NCBI GenBank assembly: GCA_973895155.1
Contig: OZ316892.1
Coordinates: 20,522,001-20,586,000 of the forward strand
DNA length: 64,000 nt
Reading direction: 5' to 3'
From: Marsupella aquatica
Taxonomy: Eukaryota > Marchantiophyta
The notes beneath the pieces were generated by a model. The model ran no database searches. It had not been told where the DNA came from and saw only the letters and a program-made list of their open reading frames with translations. Positions 24,674 through 36,375 of this stretch are shown here, piece by piece (position 1 is the first letter of the stretch; each line of letters starts with the position of its first letter). Both the position numbers and the translations under genes were made by a program.

Positions 24674-25165
24674 AACAGGAGTTCATCCCATAATCCAATA
24701 AAATAATTATTAAGTTGTACCCTATATACAGCAGACAGTTAATTTTTGGTACAACTTAATAATTATTTTATTAGTTTATAGGATGAAATCCTTTCAACCT
24801 GAAATTGCTTGGTGTGATCTATGAAGTTCAAGCTACTTACTGAAATAGTTTTTCACCAACTACAATCTACACCGGCGCAAGTTTCTCGGGTCAGCTCTCA
24901 TTACAAAATGTATACAATATCCAGTCCAGCAGTTTCGTTTTGGGATTTGGTAAACTCCATTCAAGGACAAAATTATGGCTTGCAAAACAAATGACATGCA
25001 TGGATTGCAGTTGTGAAAAAGTGAATTTTGAGGATATGGCCGATTGAGTGTTGAAGATGTACAGAAGTCCCAGCTGTTTTCAGTAAGTAGCTTGAACTTC
25101 ATATATCACACCAAACAATAATTTTTGAAAGAGTTCATTGTGTAATCCAATAAAATATCAAGTTT
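24674..25165. repeat. Hairpin/fold-back repeat, possible MITE
   Basis: A perfect 25-bp inverted repeat (24697-24721 and 24748-24772, AT-rich, ending GTTGTACC) encloses a 26-nt loop. The arms continue imperfectly outward. A second inverted pair lies outside it (24811-24843 and 25079-25111, sharing GAAGTTCAAGCTACTTACTGA-like sequence). The outer phrase GAGTTCAT....AATCCAATAAAAT occurs at both 24679 and 25132. This fits nested non-autonomous hairpin elements without coding capacity. Confidence 0.55.
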
Positions 25166-27637
25166 TATCAAAAACTAACAATCTAGAGATTGTGTTGCGC
25201 CCAAGTCAAGCAATGGTGCCCCGTGTAGCAAAGATGGACTGACGCTTACTGCATTCAAGTGTGGGATGTAACTATGTTTCAAGTATTTTTCATGGTTCGC
25301 TGTCAAAGGGTCTGGTTAAGTTTCTCGGGCGGTGTCCCCTTGAAAAACAAAGGGTCTGGTTAAGTCTAAATCCACCTTAGTCCCCATGAAGTCCATAAGA
25401 TGCAGGAGGGGCCTTGTCAAGTCCTATGCACTATTTACTTTGGAAATATCATTCATTCTCCACACCCCCATCCCTCCTTTCCTCGTGCACACAGATCGAG
25501 ACTACTATGCCTGGGTAGGGAGAGTTCTTGCATGGGATGTGGGAGGAGTATTTTTGTCCTCCTTGGGGCACATAGGGAAGTGTCCAATTGAGCCTCCCCT
25601 CCATCGTTCGCATCCATGTGCCTCGCCTCCCCTTTCTCCTCGATCTCGCCCCCCCCTTTTTCCTATTTTCTTGGGCCTCCCCCTCCCCATTTGCTTCCGT
25701 TTGTCTCCTTTGCACATAAAATATCAAGTTTTGTACGACCAACATGGTAAAAACCATGAGACTATTTAGTGTAGGCCTGAAAGTCTTGTCACTTTGGTAA
25801 GATTGTTGTTGTTGAAATGTTATCACTTTGGTCACTATTGTTCTCGGGGAAGTTTTGTTGTCCAAAGAGTGCAAAACTTAGAGCATAGGGACCCAAGAAG
25901 GGTTACAGCGACCACCATGTCACAGAACCAAAGCATAATTCCGCCATAGCAGGAGTATTTTTGTTTTACTTTTGCTTTAGTTTCAGCTTTTTACTGAATA
26001 GATTCAAAATATAGTTTTCATATATATAGGAAATCTATTTTTGATGTTTTCAAAGTTCCTTTTAAAGTTATTTGAAGCTTGTTTTTAATTTAATATTTTC
26101 AATTTGGGCAGGTATAGGGCAGCGTGGGCAGAAAATTGAAATAGGAGGACTGTCTGGGAGAAATCTAACTGTGTGAAAAAATCACTTTCTGATGAAGGGC
26201 CAGGATTAGCTCTCGTTTTTCTCATTTTCTAAGCAGAAGGAGAAAATTGGCTGGATACAGTTGTAGTGTTTGATATTATGCCCCTTCCCGTCCCTTTTTG
26301 TGCATTTCCTTTCCTGTTGATTTTCATTATGTGGACTAAACGAAGTGGAGTACTTGTGTAATTGAGACCTGGAAAATTCAAACCTGTATTTGATAGTACA
26401 ACCCAGGGCTAGAAAATACATGACTCTCAAGAACGAAAGGTACGTCATTTGTGACGATAAACTTTTTAGTGAGGGACCTGGTATATTTCTAGGCATTTGT
26501 GACGAGAAACTTTTTAGTGAGGGACCTGGTATATGACTATATGATTGTCATGTGAACCTACTGTAGTCTTCTGAGCTTATGGTCTAGAGTGAAACTTCTA
26601 GATCATGACTCTAGGTGTCTAGCTTAAGCTCTAGGGATAAAGTGAGTCTTTCAAAATGATCTACCTTGTGATCTACCTTTCGAAACCCAATTGAATCCGA
26701 AATGCTTGAATAGATAATGGACTTGAATGTAGTCACCTCTCGTTAGTCTATTTACGACCAAAGGACTGACTTACAATCTTGATAATTGTTGCTGTTGTGT
26801 AATCTGTATAATTTTGTTTTGACTGTCAAGTGCATTGGACTGTCATGTAGTACATAGCCTAATGCTTCTGTGTTGCAAGGTGTTGTCTATAGTAAGCTAG
26901 GTTGAGAGTAAGTGTTGTCAAACATAGAGAGATGGTGAGGCAATCGGACATTGCGAGGAGTAGATCAGTAATTGGCCTAGCATATCACGACTGGGTTTCA
27001 AAGAGTGTGTGAGAGCTAGGAGAGAGTGGTTTTTGCATAAAAAGGTACATAGTGACACCTTTAAGTCCATCTCACGGTTGCATAAAATGATGTCAAGAGA
27101 ATCCAATGGCCAGGGATGCTTCTTATTCTTCCCACCATCTTTCTCACCAGAATGACGCCCCATAAACAGACAATGAGAGAGCAAGAAAGAGCAGACGTAC
27201 AGAAACTATACAGATAGTGTTTTCTCGATCAGATTAGATTTTGGGGGAAAAAGGAACTGTAGACACTAGTCCGACAGGCATCCACATAATTAATTCTTTG
27301 TCCAAGATTTAGGGTGAAGATTCGCTTGGTGGTAAAGATGGAGTAAATGCGGAAGGACATTAATGATGATTGAGGGATCAGGCCTTGACTGATTCAGAGT
27401 AGGGGCCATCTGGTGTCGTCAATTGGGCCTTCTGCAGACTGATTCCCTGTGTGGGGGGGGGGGGCCTCCGGTTTGGTCATTGGGACCCATCTGCACAGTC
27501 GTTTTAAGAAATGTGTATCTCGATTCCTTTTCTAGCTCGTCAGTGGGGGAGGTGCAAAGTCTGAGCTCCTTGATTATTATAAGTCCGATTTTTCCAACCC
27601 TAAACAACTCACTTCTGCTGAGGACCCGTGAGCTCTG
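25166..27637. other. Gene-free stretch
   Basis: Intergenic. It contains pyrimidine-rich DNA around 25600-25710 and a run of twelve G at 27453-27464. It also contains a 41-bp duplication (26446-26486 and 26494-26534). No gene recognised. Confidence 0.4.
26446..26534. repeat. Near-tandem 41-bp duplication
   Basis: Two copies, 48 bp apart in phase, of a unit that starts CATTTGTGACGA and ends GGGACCTGGTATAT. They differ at one base. Confidence 0.8.
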
Positions 27638-28759
27638 ATGTCCCTCGAGGACCGCCGCTTCGTTCCACATTATCGCCAGCTTACCCTCTTCAATTCAGTC
27701 GAGGTGGGCACGACTGAATGGTCTCGGATTGTGGATTGTGGCAGTGTTGTTTCGTCAAGTGACGCTTCCCTTTCCAGGGAACAGGAGAGCGAGACCGATT
27801 GCTCTATTGCCTATCGAAAACATGACACTTTTGGGGAAGATGGAAATCGGGACTAGTGTTTAGGACATTTCAGCTTCGGCTGCATTTTGTGTTCCTCGAT
27901 CAGTAACACTGCAGTCCATCGGCTGTAATGTGAAGACAGAGAAAGTGACTGGCCAGTGAGCGGATCGATGCCTTCCTCCTCTCCAAGAGATGCCATGCGC
28001 AATCATTCCGAGTTCCTTGAGAACCTAGACGAAAGGTCCTGGGTGGTCTGGTGGTGGTGTTGACAAGCGGGACAGGTGATGAGTGATGCATCTTGAGTCG
28101 TCGAGATTTGTTCAGCCATTGCAGAAAGATGAGTTGAATCGATCTGGAGGTGATGATCGACACAATTTTCCACATCAGACCCAGAAGAAAAAATCCTCTG
28201 CGCTTGATGCTAGAGAATCTGGCCGGAAGAGATCACGTTTGAGTAAGGGGCAATCACCTGACCCAAAGGTGGGACGGATTGCAAGAGTGGCTATTCGGGA
28301 AAGCCATTATTCACTTCATCAAAGCAAGTTCTTTCGAGCGATCAGTGGCTGCATGAGATAAACCACACGAGGCGAAGGTTTCCCCAAAAGTCAGAAGATT
28401 TGTCCATCGTGCGGTCAAAGTGCCTTAATTTTTCTTTCCCTTGCTACTCTCGATCGGCTGTTTTCGCTTCTCACGCCTGCTTGCTGAGATATTTGATGTT
28501 CCGTCGCACGCGAGCAAGTTTGATGAAGTAGCTGCGAGGCCCATAGCAGTGGGGCAAGTGAAGCGCGAGATTCTCAAGGGGGACAAGGCATTGAAAGCTG
28601 GGATTGGGTGAACGTCTGCAGTAGGTGGCAATTCGGGATAGAGCAACGGTCGTGATCGTAGCCTGCATCATCAGGGCACATTGTCTGTAGGTGCACAGTT
28701 CCCGCGAAGCAGCATCACGGCGAAAACCCTCACTTCTCCTAATATTTGCGAGGCAGGTA
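27638..28759 (+). other. Probable upstream region of the VQ gene
   Basis: Two modest open frames (27638-27856, 72 codons, and 28083-28361, 92 codons) have no recognisable domain, although the second is basic (KKKSS, GRKRSRLSK). They could be upstream open frames or an earlier exon of the VQ gene. Neither can be supported as a gene of its own. A CTAATATTTGCGAGGCAG phrase at 28738-28755 could be a splice acceptor just before the next ATG. Confidence 0.3.
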
Positions 28760-30046
28760 ATGGATGCCCAAGACATGCAAGCTCTGGAAAGAGTGGTTGA
28801 AAATAGAAAAGCAAGAGATGCCGCCGACTCGTCGTGCGCCTCGCCGCCGATGAAACATTCATCGTTTCTATGTGCGAAAATCTTGAGTTTCTTCAGGAAG
28901 AATCGGACTTCCCCGCCCGAACCGAGTGAGTTGAGGGGCTGTGGCTTCCCAACTCGTGGACGCTCTCGTGGCTTGCCTCCTTCCCCAAGCGCTAACAGCA
29001 ACAAGTATATGCCTGGCGGGGTCCCAGGATTGGTCTCAGCCAACTGCAGGGGCATTGGGAGAACCAACGTAGCGGCCATGGGCTCACCTATGGCTGCGTC
29101 GACAAGGCCAAAATCTGGCAGGGGCAGGGGCAGGGGCAGTAGTAGGCACCATGACTTTCCCGCGGGACATCAGAGAGAGCTTGGGCAGGGAGGTGTGCAG
29201 CCGATCACCACTTCATCAAGGCAGTCATCTCCACAGGCTTTGGGACACGAGAACATTGGAGCAGCATCTGCATCTGCACCGATTGCGAAAGGCCGCCGCA
29301 AACGGAAACGGCTGTCTAAAAAGGCTCCCATCGTGATCTTCAAGGCGACAAAAGAGGAATTTATGGACTTTGTGCAGCGGCATACGGCTTGCAGAGAGCC
29401 TCCAGTTCCGGTAGTCGTCCGGCCTCAACCAGAACGTCCGCAACCTGAGCATCCGCAAGCTAATGCAGTGCCGATCAATGTGGGTTTGGATAGCTGTGAA
29501 GATCCACCAGCAAGAGCAGACTCTTCGCCGACATCCATGATTAGCGTAGTTCATTCTCCTCCTTCACCCATTGTCTCCGATCGGGTTTCTGAAGCCCCAT
29601 TTTGCGTTCCATCTACTTCCGTTTCTTCCTCTCTGAATGACGTCATGGGGTTCGGTTCGAATACTCCTCGTTTCCTGGAGGACTCGTTCTATGATGAAAA
29701 CTTAGGGCAGCTATCAGATGACAGTCTCCAGCCGGCATCGTCGGTGGCTGACTATCCTACTTCAGAGCCCATGAAGCACAAGCGCGAAGGTAGTACAACG
29801 CCAGCGAACCCAGTTACAGTGAGTGTCCAAGAGGATGCAGTTCTACCATCCGAGGGCAACGGCGGGGAGGGCATTCCGCGAGAACAAGTGTGTTCTGGCA
29901 CCTACTTTGACTCAGGGTCACAGCTTTTAGGTCTCGGTCATCGACACCACGAAATGGGCCTCTTCGAAATGGAGTATGACCCCGACGAGTATCTAACCGA
30001 TGACCGTTGCATCCAGATGGCTGATTCTTTTCTCAACTTTCAATAA
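28760..30046 (+). CDS. VQ-motif protein (428 aa)
   Basis: Open frame from ATG at 28760 to TAA at 30044-30046; the frame is open further upstream, but without an ATG. Residues about 201-210 read FMDFVQRHTA, preceded by APIVIFKATKEE. This is the layout of the VQ motif (F..hVQ.hTG) that lets plant VQ proteins bind WRKY transcription factors and act as nuclear cofactors in defence and development. The final Gly of the motif is Ala here, a variation known to occur in the family. A basic, nuclear-localisation-like cluster (KGRRKRKRLSKK) lies just before it. The rest is low-complexity, Ser/Pro-rich, with a short GRGRGRGS run near residue 120 and an acidic C-terminus (MEYDPDEYLTDD). At 428 aa it is long for the family but within range. 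No introns are needed, as is common for VQ genes. Confidence 0.65.
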   Translation: MDAQDMQALERVVENRKARDAADSSCASPPMKHSSFLCAKILSFFRKNRTSPPEPSELRGCGFPTRGRSRGLPPSPSANSNKYMPGGVPGLVSANCRGIGRTNVAAMGSPMAASTRPKSGRGRGRGSSRHHDFPAGHQRELGQGGVQPITTSSRQSSPQALGHENIGAASASAPIAKGRRKRKRLSKKAPIVIFKATKEEFMDFVQRHTACREPPVPVVVRPQPERPQPEHPQANAVPINVGLDSCEDPPARADSSPTSMISVVHSPPSPIVSDRVSEAPFCVPSTSVSSSLNDVMGFGSNTPRFLEDSFYDENLGQLSDDSLQPASSVADYPTSEPMKHKREGSTTPANPVTVSVQEDAVLPSEGNGGEGIPREQVCSGTYFDSGSQLLGLGHRHHEMGLFEMEYDPDEYLTDDRCIQMADSFLNFQ

Positions 30047-31881
30047 CATCAGGCCAGGAAGGATCTCTTCACCCAAAGGGGTCTCGTCGACCGCCTAAAG
30101 CAGCGTAATTTAAGTTTGTCGACCTTGTCTTTGGGAGAAATGCCCATTCTTTAGAAGAAGTTTCGCAGGTTAGGATTTTTAGTGGGGAAACTGAATTAGC
30201 TAGAGCCACACGGTCAAGCTACATGATCCCCGCCCTCAAACCAAAAATCCTGTCTTGTAGTGTGTGTTGCGACAGCTCAGCTGTGAATCGTTGATAGGCA
30301 GCTTTATTAATGGGTTGTGACGAATGGATTCTTCACACAAGTCCACTTCGTCGAATTTCCAAGATTCCTGATTGATCTATTGCAGATTGGCAGCTGTACA
30401 AAATGTACTCAAACATAGTGATGTATAGTTCCGAAATATTGATTTCATGTATTTGTTTCCTCAAAAGGCATGGACTAATGGTGCCCTCCTGGCATTTGCT
30501 TCGGCAAATCGAGGTCCCGCCACTACAGATGATTGTCAAGTTTCCAGACGTGCTGTGATTGAGAATTGAAGGTTTTCGGGACTCAGCGTCACTCCGAAAT
30601 GTATGTCTAGCTGTGAGTTGAGAACAATCTCGCGTCTACACTGCTTGCTTAGTAACTCGTCATCGGCTCGGAATTATGTCTCATTTTTGTAGAATCCCAC
30701 ACATAATTTGCGACGACTTCCATGTAGCCTGCAGAATTTCTCCGTTCTGTCTGACCAATAAATCACAGATTAAGCGTATGCAGGATTTCACCAAAACCTG
30801 GGCTGAGTGGGAGAACCTGTCCATCGTGGTTATCAATCGAGTGTAGTTGATTGTTGTGGGTTCGCAGGTATGCTGCACTGAGGTTGAAGCGAAGGCGTCG
30901 ATGGAGAAGCGTGATGCTGCTTGTACTGTGGTATTTTTCCTAATTTGGGCTCAGACAGCTCTGCATTATGAAAATAGAGTACTCATTGTAGACGATGCCA
31001 TCTTACTTAAGATGATTTTCCTGGAACGGATGGGATCAATAGGGAATTAGGTAACAACTGGAACTGCTTTAGTGAAAGACAGCAACAAATCCGGAAGTTG
31101 GAGAGATTTTCAGCGGAATCCTTCAAGAATTTCCGAACTGAGATCCTACAGTAGTTTAGTTCATTATGGCAGATCACATGAAATTTCAGTGCGAAAGATG
31201 CGATCGAATGTTTGTTGCTTTAATGTCTGTGATCCAATGATGGCAATTTGCTGACATATGGGAATGCCGCCGCAAGAAAGTAACTGTCTAGTTTTTGATT
31301 AAACGTGTGGCGAACTTCAGGTTTATCCTTGCAGCGCTCAAAAAAACTCCGTGCGCTACCTATAGTAAGTTATTCACTAGATGTCCTTGATAATCGTGTT
31401 TATAGGCTCCTCATCATTCTTCAAACGTGATAGGCAGCTCGCCACATCCATGGACTCTAATTTGAACAGATATCAATTGTGTTAAGGAATCAGACGGCAC
31501 CGGAAACAACTTCGTCGACGTGAGAGCTGCGGGTCCGAAAGAAATGATGGATCTCGATGACACGCATGAAAATTCAATGTCATCCCATCACGACGAATCC
31601 ATTGAGATCCGCCTCAAGAGTGCAAGCTGCATTATTTGTGGGAGCTGAGCGTTTATTATAATTCTTACGCTGAAGTTCTCAAAAAATCTTGTGATCGTGT
31701 ACAGTAATTTACAGCATACACAATCATCACAGTCAGTAGACTCAGTGTCCAACTTACTGCTCTGGGACGTAGAGTAGTGTAAGAACATCGTTCCAAGCCT
31801 CTCCAATGTTTGGTGGGGTTCACATACTTACTATATATATATTTGGGCAAAAGCTTTTCAGGTCTTACGCTTGCGGTCGGG
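30047..31881. other. Gene-free stretch between the VQ gene and element A
   Basis: 3' flank of the VQ gene and intergenic DNA. Small open frames have no features. This is the sequence immediately outside the hAT terminal repeat. Confidence 0.45.
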
Positions 31882-31911
31882 CACTGTCCCCGGTTTGAGC
31901 TGTCGGACAAC
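31882..31911 (+). repeat. Left terminal inverted repeat of element A
   Basis: About 30 nt matching the inverted right end at 63923-63952 with a few mismatches and one gap. The CCCCGGTTTG block is identical. Confidence 0.7.
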
Positions 31912-31986
31912 TTGTCGTGTTGTCGGACACGACAACTTGTCATTTGTCGCCCGAAAATAACCCTATTTGTCGCATATTCCTTTTTA

Positions 31987-32575
31987 TGCCCCGGTCCGGC
32001 CCCGGCCCGACCCGGCCCGGCCCAATCCCTTCCCGGCCCGGTCCATTCCCTCCCCGACTCTTCCCGGCCCCTTCCATTCCCGGCACGGTCCGGCACCCGG
32101 GTCGGCCCGGTCTCTTCCAGGCCGGGCGGGATGCGGGGCCGGGAATGGGAGGGGCCGGGCCGGGAAGGGGGAAGGGAAGAGGCCGGGAAGGGGAGGGGTA
32201 GGGCCAGGCCGGGAAGGGGGAGGGGAAGGGGAAGGGAAGAGGCCGGGAAGGAGAGGGGTAGTGCCGGGCCGGGAAGGGGGAGGGGAAGGGAAGAGGCCGG
32301 GAAGGGGAGGGGTAGGGCCGGGCCGGGAAGGGGGAGGGGAAGGGAAGAGGCTGGGAAGGGGAGGGGTAGGGCCGGGAAGGGGGAGGGGAAGGGGGAGGGA
32401 AGGGGAAGGGGAAGGGGCAGGGCCGGGAAGGGAAGGGACCGGGCCGGGAAGGGACCGGGCCGGGAAGGGACCGGGCCGGGGGTAGGGACCGGGCCGGGAC
32501 CGGGGCGGGGAGTTCGGTCCGGGGCGAGATTTTCCCGTTGGCTTTAAGGGCCGGGGCAAGTTTTAGGGCCGGCCA
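31987..32575 (+). repeat. GC-rich subterminal array of element A (left)
   Basis: Pyrimidine-rich CCGGCCC units for about 130 bp, then about 450 bp of purine-rich GGGCCGGGAAGGGG units with variable GGGGAAGG runs. Strand asymmetry and many runs of three or more G give strong quadruplex-forming potential. A related array lies at the opposite end (63619-63890). Long open frames through it are low-complexity artefacts. Confidence 0.8.
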
Positions 32576-33177
32576 TCGTTAGGGTTAGTAAAATAGAGGT
32601 TACTCTAACATAGGACGAATGCCCCATAGGCCATTACTCAAAACTTGTATAAAAAGGGTCATCACATGTTCATTTATTCATTCTTTGAAACTTGTATTCC
32701 AATGGAAACTCATAGGTCTAAAGGAGGGAGCAAGAATGACTTTTGTACGCGCATGTTTGGAGCTTCGGTTCGACGTATGGCATTTCGTGCAGAAATTTTC
32801 GAATCTCCCTTAATAATTTAATGATATTTGTGAGTTTTGTGATACAATTATAACGATAGACGTATTCATGTACGCATGTTTGGAGCTTTGGCTCAACGTG
32901 TGATATTTTGCATGGTTATCGCAATTCGTCGGAAATGTTTTCACTCAATTAGCAAATTATTGTATAATTATAGATATCACATACGTCGGATAGGAAAGTG
33001 AATGACTTAAAACAAAAGTAAACATTTGTGCTCATGCTTGGAGTTTAGACTCGGCATGGGATATTTCACTAATGTTTTATCTTCCTGTTTCCAAGTCGTT
33101 ACTTTCAAAACAAAAATAAAACTATTTTTTGGTTGAGTGAAGGCATTTCACACTTATTTGTGAGTTAGTTTTCGACC
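32576..33177 (+). other. AT-rich leader of the hAT transposase gene
   Basis: Abrupt change from GC-rich array to AT-rich DNA. An imperfect duplication (GCATGTTTGGAGCTT at 32751 and 32876, with GCATGCTTGGAGTTT-like sequence at 33035) recurs roughly every 125-160 bp. It is likely promoter or untranslated leader with subterminal repeats that could bind the transposase. Confidence 0.4.
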
Positions 33178-34885
33178 ATGTCTTCAGATGAAGATGAGTC
33201 AGGTGACTTATCAGCCCATTCAACTCCTGTTAGACAAGGTCAAAATCCGGCACGAGAACGTAGTGCAAAATTTTCCCCGGTATGGAAATATTTTGATCGA
33301 TGTGACTCTCCGTCAGGCTGTCATGACATCAATCGTATGTATCGAAAATGCCGGTTTTGCAAAAAATATACTACGTTCCATGCAACACGAGCAAGGGCAC
33401 ATTTGATGGGAAATATATACAAAGGGGATGCACCACCTTGCCTAGGACTCTATGGTGTCATTGAATTGGATGACATCAATAGAATATACAATGTGATCAA
33501 AGTGGACTCTTCTATTAGGTACAAACGAAGCGATGGAAGTCATATACTATTGTCTGCCAGAGGTCGGAGATCGTTTATCCAAACGACAAATTCGCAAGCT
33601 TCAACTCGAGGCTCCAATCATGTTGACGTGGAGGAGAATCCAAACATGAGTAATGCGGCTAGGGCATCACGTCTTTCAAACCCTATTACAGATGCTTATC
33701 AAATTCCAAATAGATCACATTTGGATAAGCTGTGGGCAAAAGCTTTTTACTCAAGTGGTATTCCGTTCAATGTCTCAGAGAATCCATTATTTCGAGAAGC
33801 AGTTGCAGAGACTTCTACAGGAATTGTTAATGGGTATTCTCTTCCTAGTATGCGAAACCTCCGATTCAAATTGTTGGAGGAGGTCAAAGCTGATGTCGCA
33901 AAAGAAATGACAAAAACCATGAAGGAGGCCAAACCTTTTGGATATACCCTTTCATCAGATGGATGGGAAAATATCCGAAGAGAACCCTTGATGAATGTCA
34001 TGTTGTTGACTTGTAGAGGAGATATTTTCTTGGATAGTTGGAATGCTGCACAAGCTGATAAGAAAGATGGAAGACACCTTGGAGAGATGTGGCTAAAATA
34101 TATAGACGAAATTGGCGCGGATCACATCATACAAATTGTAACCGACGGTGCACCCGCTAATCGAGTTGGAGGTGAAGATATAGTGATGCAAAAATATCCG
34201 CATGTTACTTGGAGCTGGTGCGCTGCCCACGTGTTTAATTTGTTGCTAGAAGACATGTGTGGCCATAAGAAAATTGTGGTAGATGAAAGTGGACGGAATC
34301 CATTCAAATTCATTTTCAAACGTTTGAGGTGGATAGTAAAAGCAGTTTCATCATCCCAAAAACTCTCCGCAATTTTTGTTCGAAAATCGTCCTACAGAAA
34401 ACTGTTGAATCCAAATGCAACAAGATTTGCGACCAATTTCTTAATGGCGCAAAGAGCATTGGAGCTAAGAGGTCCCTTGCAAGAAATGGTCATTGATGAC
34501 AAATGGCATCTTTATCGTGATAGGCTTCCAGGTCACTCAAGGTAGGACGGGCACATGACGAGAGCAAAGGCAGACGAATTGAAGCAATGGATTCAACAAG
34601 ATGCATTTTGGGCTCAAGTGAGTTCTACAGTGACTTTTTTCACACCATTGGTGAAGATGCTACGTGAATTTGATGGGGACTCGCCGCAGTCAGCTTGGTT
34701 GTATTGGAGCTTGAAAAAGGGGATTGTTGAACTGGAGGCGAGCATGGAAGAATGTTCCTTAGTAACTGAGTACCTGAAACCAAGGATAAGGAAAGTGTAT
34801 ATGGATCGAAGGAAATCGCTTACTAACGATTTCATGCTAGCTGCAGCATATTTGAATCCTCATTATTTCTTTGATGAAGACGAAG
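33178..34885 (+). pseudogene. hAT transposase, N-terminal part (BED finger and DUF659)
   Basis: Starts with ATG at 33178. The first 100 residues contain a BED-like zinc finger (KCRFCKKYTTFHATRARAHL). Then come the DUF659 hAT catalytic region (LSSDGWENIRREPLMNVML, IVTDGAPANR, WSWCAAHVFNLLLEDM) and the following helical part (ATRFATNFLMAQRALE). An in-frame TAG at 34543-34545 interrupts it; the same frame continues (KADELKQWIQQDAFWAQV, MLAAAYLNPHYFF). The coding sequence is cut at 34885 by element B and resumes at 57943 in the same frame. Transposases of this family cut and paste hAT elements in the nucleus. Disrupted by insertion and stop codon, so inactive here. Confidence 0.9.
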
Positions 34886-34920
34886 AACACAGTGACGGAC
34901 CAAACGAGAAGTATGACCAC
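34886..34920 (+). repeat. Left terminal inverted repeat of element B
   Basis: 35 nt, 33/35 identical to the inverted right end. The internal phrase CAAACGAGAAGTATG is followed at 34920-34934 by a second direct copy, CAAACGAGAAGTGTG. Confidence 0.9.
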
Positions 34921-35230
34921 CAAACGAGAAGTGTGTTTTCGATTTCACAAAAAACGGCAAAAAATCACTAAAATTAAGATCAAAAATGCTATTTTGAGGA
35001 TGAATCCAAAATCGCATCCAACATCGGATTTCAAATCGAGATACTGTCGACACAAAAACAAAGAATTGTTACAATCCAGAATTACGATACACTTCATCTA
35101 AAAAAAGGGCAAATTACAAAACCTAGAAAAACAATGCTTTTCACGTGATCCTCTAAAAGCTAAATCCGAGAGTCAAACAAAATGAAGAAAACACAAGATT
35201 TCATTTTTGCCTTAAAAATGGCAAACTGAA

Positions 35231-35578
35231 AATGGGATACGGCGTATCCCATTTCGGATTCAACTGTTGAACGTGGACGAAAACCGCACCAAATCATTCT
35301 CTTGACGCTTCCATTTAACCTCGGGTTAAAAATATTTGAATTTTTAACTGAGTTAAACCGGAAAATTGTGAAAAACTAACCGCGGACTACAGTCGACCCA
35401 CACAGTTAGTTAAGTTAACCCGATGACAAGTTCGGAATTTTTTTAGCCCATAACGCATGATGAATACGAGACGGGATCCAAGTATCCACTCTCGTATTCA
35501 ACCTCAATGTTTTCCACCTGAAACTTTCCATCAGATCTTTCGACATGAATACCAACTGAGATCCATGGATCCCGTTTT
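35231..35578. repeat. Palindromes of element B, left end (three copies)
   Basis: 35231-35253: AATGGGATAC, GGC, GTATCCCATT. 35462-35499: GAATACGAG ... CTCGTATTC with a decayed core. 35547-35578: GAATACC ... GATCCATGGATCCC, right half decayed. All follow the B-element plan: GAATRC outer arms, GGGAT core arms, two to three central bases. Confidence 0.85.
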
Positions 35579-35618
35579 TTCGCAAGTCCAAAAACTCATC
35601 GGGAAAACAGGAGGATGA

Positions 35619-35626
35619 ATACCAGA
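35619..35626 (+). repeat. Left target-site duplication of element C
   Basis: ATACCAGA, repeated exactly at 44903-44910 on the other side of the element. Confidence 0.9.
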
Positions 35627-35641
35627 CCCGGGGTCCTCACT
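35627..35641 (+). repeat. Left terminal inverted repeat of element C
   Basis: CCCGGGGTCCTCACT; the right partner is at 44888-44902. Similarity resumes further in around ATCACGC. Confidence 0.85.
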
Positions 35642-36375
35642 TAATAACTTCCGACCCATCACGCGCGAATAAGTATAGGGTTTTTTAATTCAATTTTCTA
35701 GAATACTTAAGAAGTTTTGTGGAAGAACTATAGGGGTTTAAAATTAAATCCCGCAACTTAGAAGTATAGTAGGGCAGCAAAAAAACCTTGCTCTTCAATA
35801 TAAGTTGTTAGTATAAGATAGGGGTATTAGCCAACAAAATATATGGGGTATACGTGTCAATCTTTTATTGGTCCACGTGGCAATTCCTTTCATAACTTGG
35901 TTTAGGGGCACCATGTGGGGGACCATGTGTACTCCATGGCCAATTTGGGTCAAAATTTAAATTATGGGTGTGAGCGGGAGGTCATCTATGAGGGGAGAAG
36001 AGCAAGGGTCAGGCGCGCAGGTCAAGAGCCATTTAGGACCATCGATCCAGGTTAGTGCCGTTTGTGTCAACATCATGCGGCCATACATTGGTAAGACAGT
36101 CCATTCTTTGTTACTTGCAGCGAGACTTGCGGCGGCCATGCAGGGCCTGATTTAGGGTAAAATCGAGCAGCGATGATCCAACCATCCGTTTGTTGGGCCA
36201 TCGGTCGGCTATGGTTTGCCCTGGCCATTTTGAGAAGTTCGTGAACGTCTTGCAGCATTTTGGGCAAAAATTGAGAGGGTGAGTCGCGAGGGTAGGGGCT
36301 AAACGCTGCCTCGATACTTTTCAAAAGGAAATGCATGCATGTTGCAGGGCACTGCGATGCACTGATTGAGGAAGG
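35642..36375. other. Left non-coding part of element C
   Basis: Subterminal DNA without a gene. A duplicated phrase (CGATACTTTTC.AAGGA..TGCATGCATG.TGCAGGGC) occurs at 36311-36353 and 36480-36519. Confidence 0.45.

Noticed and set aside
28471-29079. 202-codon minus-strand frame over the VQ gene start
   Set aside because: No domain, and it overlaps the better supported VQ reading frame on the other strand; looks like a shadow.
31810-32559. Long open frames on both strands rich in Gly/Arg/Pro
   Set aside because: They run through the GC-rich subterminal array and consist only of its repeat; overlapping frames are open in the same way.
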